NCBI GenBank assembly: GCA_001768125.1
Contig: MENB01000075.1
Coordinates: forward strand, 1,986-9,050
DNA: 7,065 nucleotides
Source: Armatimonadetes bacterium RBG_19FT_COMBO_69_19
GTDB lineage: Bacteria > Sysuimicrobiota > Sysuimicrobiia > Sysuimicrobiales > Kaftiobacteriaceae
Reading direction: 5' to 3'
Part shown: positions 6,685-7,065 of the stretch, piece after piece
Numbering within the stretch: position 1 is the stretch's first letter
Layout: each line of letters begins with the position of its first letter
Program-made: the position numbers and the translations under genes
The notes under the pieces: model-generated
Database searches by the model: none
What the model was told of the DNA's origin: nothing
Seen by the model: only the letters and a program-made list of their open reading frames with translations

Positions 6685-6915
6685 GCGGCGATGATTTCGT
6701 CTGCATCGTTCTCAGCAACCCGACCGTGGGCCACCTGCGTACCTGGCAAGGCCACCGGCTTGGACGTCCACGACCAGGCCACACACCCGAGCAGCCCCTC
6801 AGCCGCCCGACGGCCCTCCACCGAGCAAGAGGCCGCCGACCTGCAGGCGAACATGTGGACCCCATTTCCTCGTGTCCCGCGAAGGAGACGATTCACACAG
6901 GGCGTCGTTCATGGC

Positions 6916-6952
6916 CCACCCTCGGCGCTTCGCCGGACATCTACCGAGGTGG
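6916..6952 (-). terminator. Possible terminator hairpin after the dehydrogenase gene
   Basis: Directly after the dehydrogenase stop, minus-strand CCACCTCGG (6952-6944) can pair with CCGAGGGTGG (6925-6916), a 9-bp stem with one bulged base. A competing perfect short hairpin, CGGCG-AAG-CGCCG, occupies 6935-6923 and shares bases with the longer stem, so only one can form at a time. No U-tract follows. It may be a weak terminator or an RNA 3'-end stabiliser. Confidence 0.4.
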
Positions 6953-7065
6953 CTAGAACCAGCGCGTCGTGACGACTCGGCGCTCCGTGTAGAACGCCAC
7001 GCTGTCTTTTCCAGTGGCGTGTAGGTCCCCATAGAATGATCCCTTCCAACCTACAAAGGGGAAGA
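6953..7065 (-). CDS. mmsA: Methylmalonate-semialdehyde dehydrogenase (CoA-acylating), C-terminal fragment (5' end outside window)
   Basis: Reading in from the right edge on the minus strand gives 36 residues before TAG at 6953-6955. They contain [20 protein letters not shown] and [19 protein letters not shown](F/Y)GDLHATGKD followed by FYTE..VVTTRW at the very C-terminus is diagnostic of the MmsA/IolA branch of the aldehyde dehydrogenase superfamily. That enzyme converts methylmalonate or malonate semialdehyde plus CoA and NAD to propionyl-CoA or acetyl-CoA with loss of CO2. It serves valine, beta-alanine, pyrimidine and inositol catabolism. The catalytic Cys and NAD-binding core are outside the window. 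The gene is on the same strand as the transporter operon but 452 nt upstream, so co-transcription is uncertain. The valine/beta-alanine (MmsA) and inositol (IolA) forms cannot be separated from this tail. Confidence 0.9.
   Translation of the reverse strand, partial: FPFVGWKGSFYGDLHATGKDSVAFYTERRVVTTRWF

Larger units (their letters stand above)
6501..6952. other. 452-nt intergenic/leader region without a convincing gene
   Basis: This lies between the dehydrogenase stop and the operon's first start. Short frames exist on both strands. On the minus strand there are 97 aa ending at 6603 and 122 aa starting at 6865, overlapping the binding-protein start. None shows a recognisable domain or consistent codon bias. 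Visible structure includes hairpins next to the dehydrogenase stop (6916-6952) and an off-centre inverted repeat around GCACGTGC (6665-6684). There is also a perfect plus-strand AGGAGG site before a 10-codon frame (6650-6694), and a repeat that could mask the binding-protein ribosome site (6507-6549). The operon promoter must lie here, or transcription reads through from the dehydrogenase gene. I could not pick a convincing -35/-10 pair; CATATT at 6535-6540 (minus) is only a weak -10-like match. Confidence 0.6.

Noticed and set aside
6497..6896. Minus-strand frames of 122 and 97 residues just upstream of the binding protein
   Set aside because: Poor starts, no recognisable domain and mixed third-position composition. 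One merely overlaps the GTG start of the binding protein.
5202..6956. A 584-residue plus-strand open frame
   Set aside because: It is antisense to the binding protein, which is clearly real. The frame is arginine/aspartate/histidine-rich with no recognisable domain, as expected for a shadow in GC-rich DNA.
6799..7032. 77-residue minus-strand frame at the right edge
   Set aside because: It is out of frame with, and covered by, the recognisable MmsA C-terminus.
1..7065. tRNA, rRNA, CRISPR arrays, insertion sequences, attachment sites
   Set aside because: No direct-repeat array, transposase-like protein, terminal inverted repeats or tRNA-like cloverleaf could be seen on reading both strands.

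Overview
This is a GC-rich bacterial window, and nearly all of its coding sequence lies on the minus strand. Third codon positions are strongly G/C, so long antisense shadow frames are common and were discarded. The taxon cannot be fixed from the sequence. The substrate-binding protein has a plain Sec signal peptide with no lipobox cysteine, which favours a diderm (for example a proteobacterial or Rokubacteria/NC10-like soil lineage) over a monoderm. This is a weak inference.

Layout, left to right. (1) Positions 1-198, minus: the first 66 codons of a PfkB/ribokinase-family sugar or nucleoside kinase, running off the left edge. (2) Positions 357-746, plus: a small exported DUF2914 protein, the only supported plus-strand gene, divergent from the kinase and convergent with the amidase. 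(3) Positions 769-806: a perfect 11-bp-stem hairpin between the convergent genes, probably a bidirectional terminator. (4) Positions 833-6500, minus: a compact five-gene operon. In transcription order it encodes a family 5 substrate-binding protein, a DppB-type permease, a DppC-type permease, a zinc-dependent succinylglutamate desuccinylase/aspartoacylase-like hydrolase and an amidase-signature amidase. Intergenic gaps are 17, -35 (overlap), 16 and 27 nt. (5) Positions 6501-6952: a 452-nt region with no convincing gene, holding the operon leader and several inverted repeats. (6) Positions 6953-7065, minus: the last 36 codons of a methylmalonate-semialdehyde dehydrogenase, running off the right edge.

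How the genes fit together (inference): the binding protein would capture an oligopeptide-like or N-acylated/amidated solute, the two permeases would import it, and two cytoplasmic amide-bond hydrolases would break it down. One is a metallo-deacylase of the AstE/AspA family and the other a Ser-cisSer-Lys amidase. No ATPase gene lies in the operon, so the importer must borrow DppD/DppF-type ATPases from elsewhere. The substrate is unknown. This transporter plus two amide hydrolases is the most interesting system in the window. All component families are known, and nothing here is clearly a new class of system.
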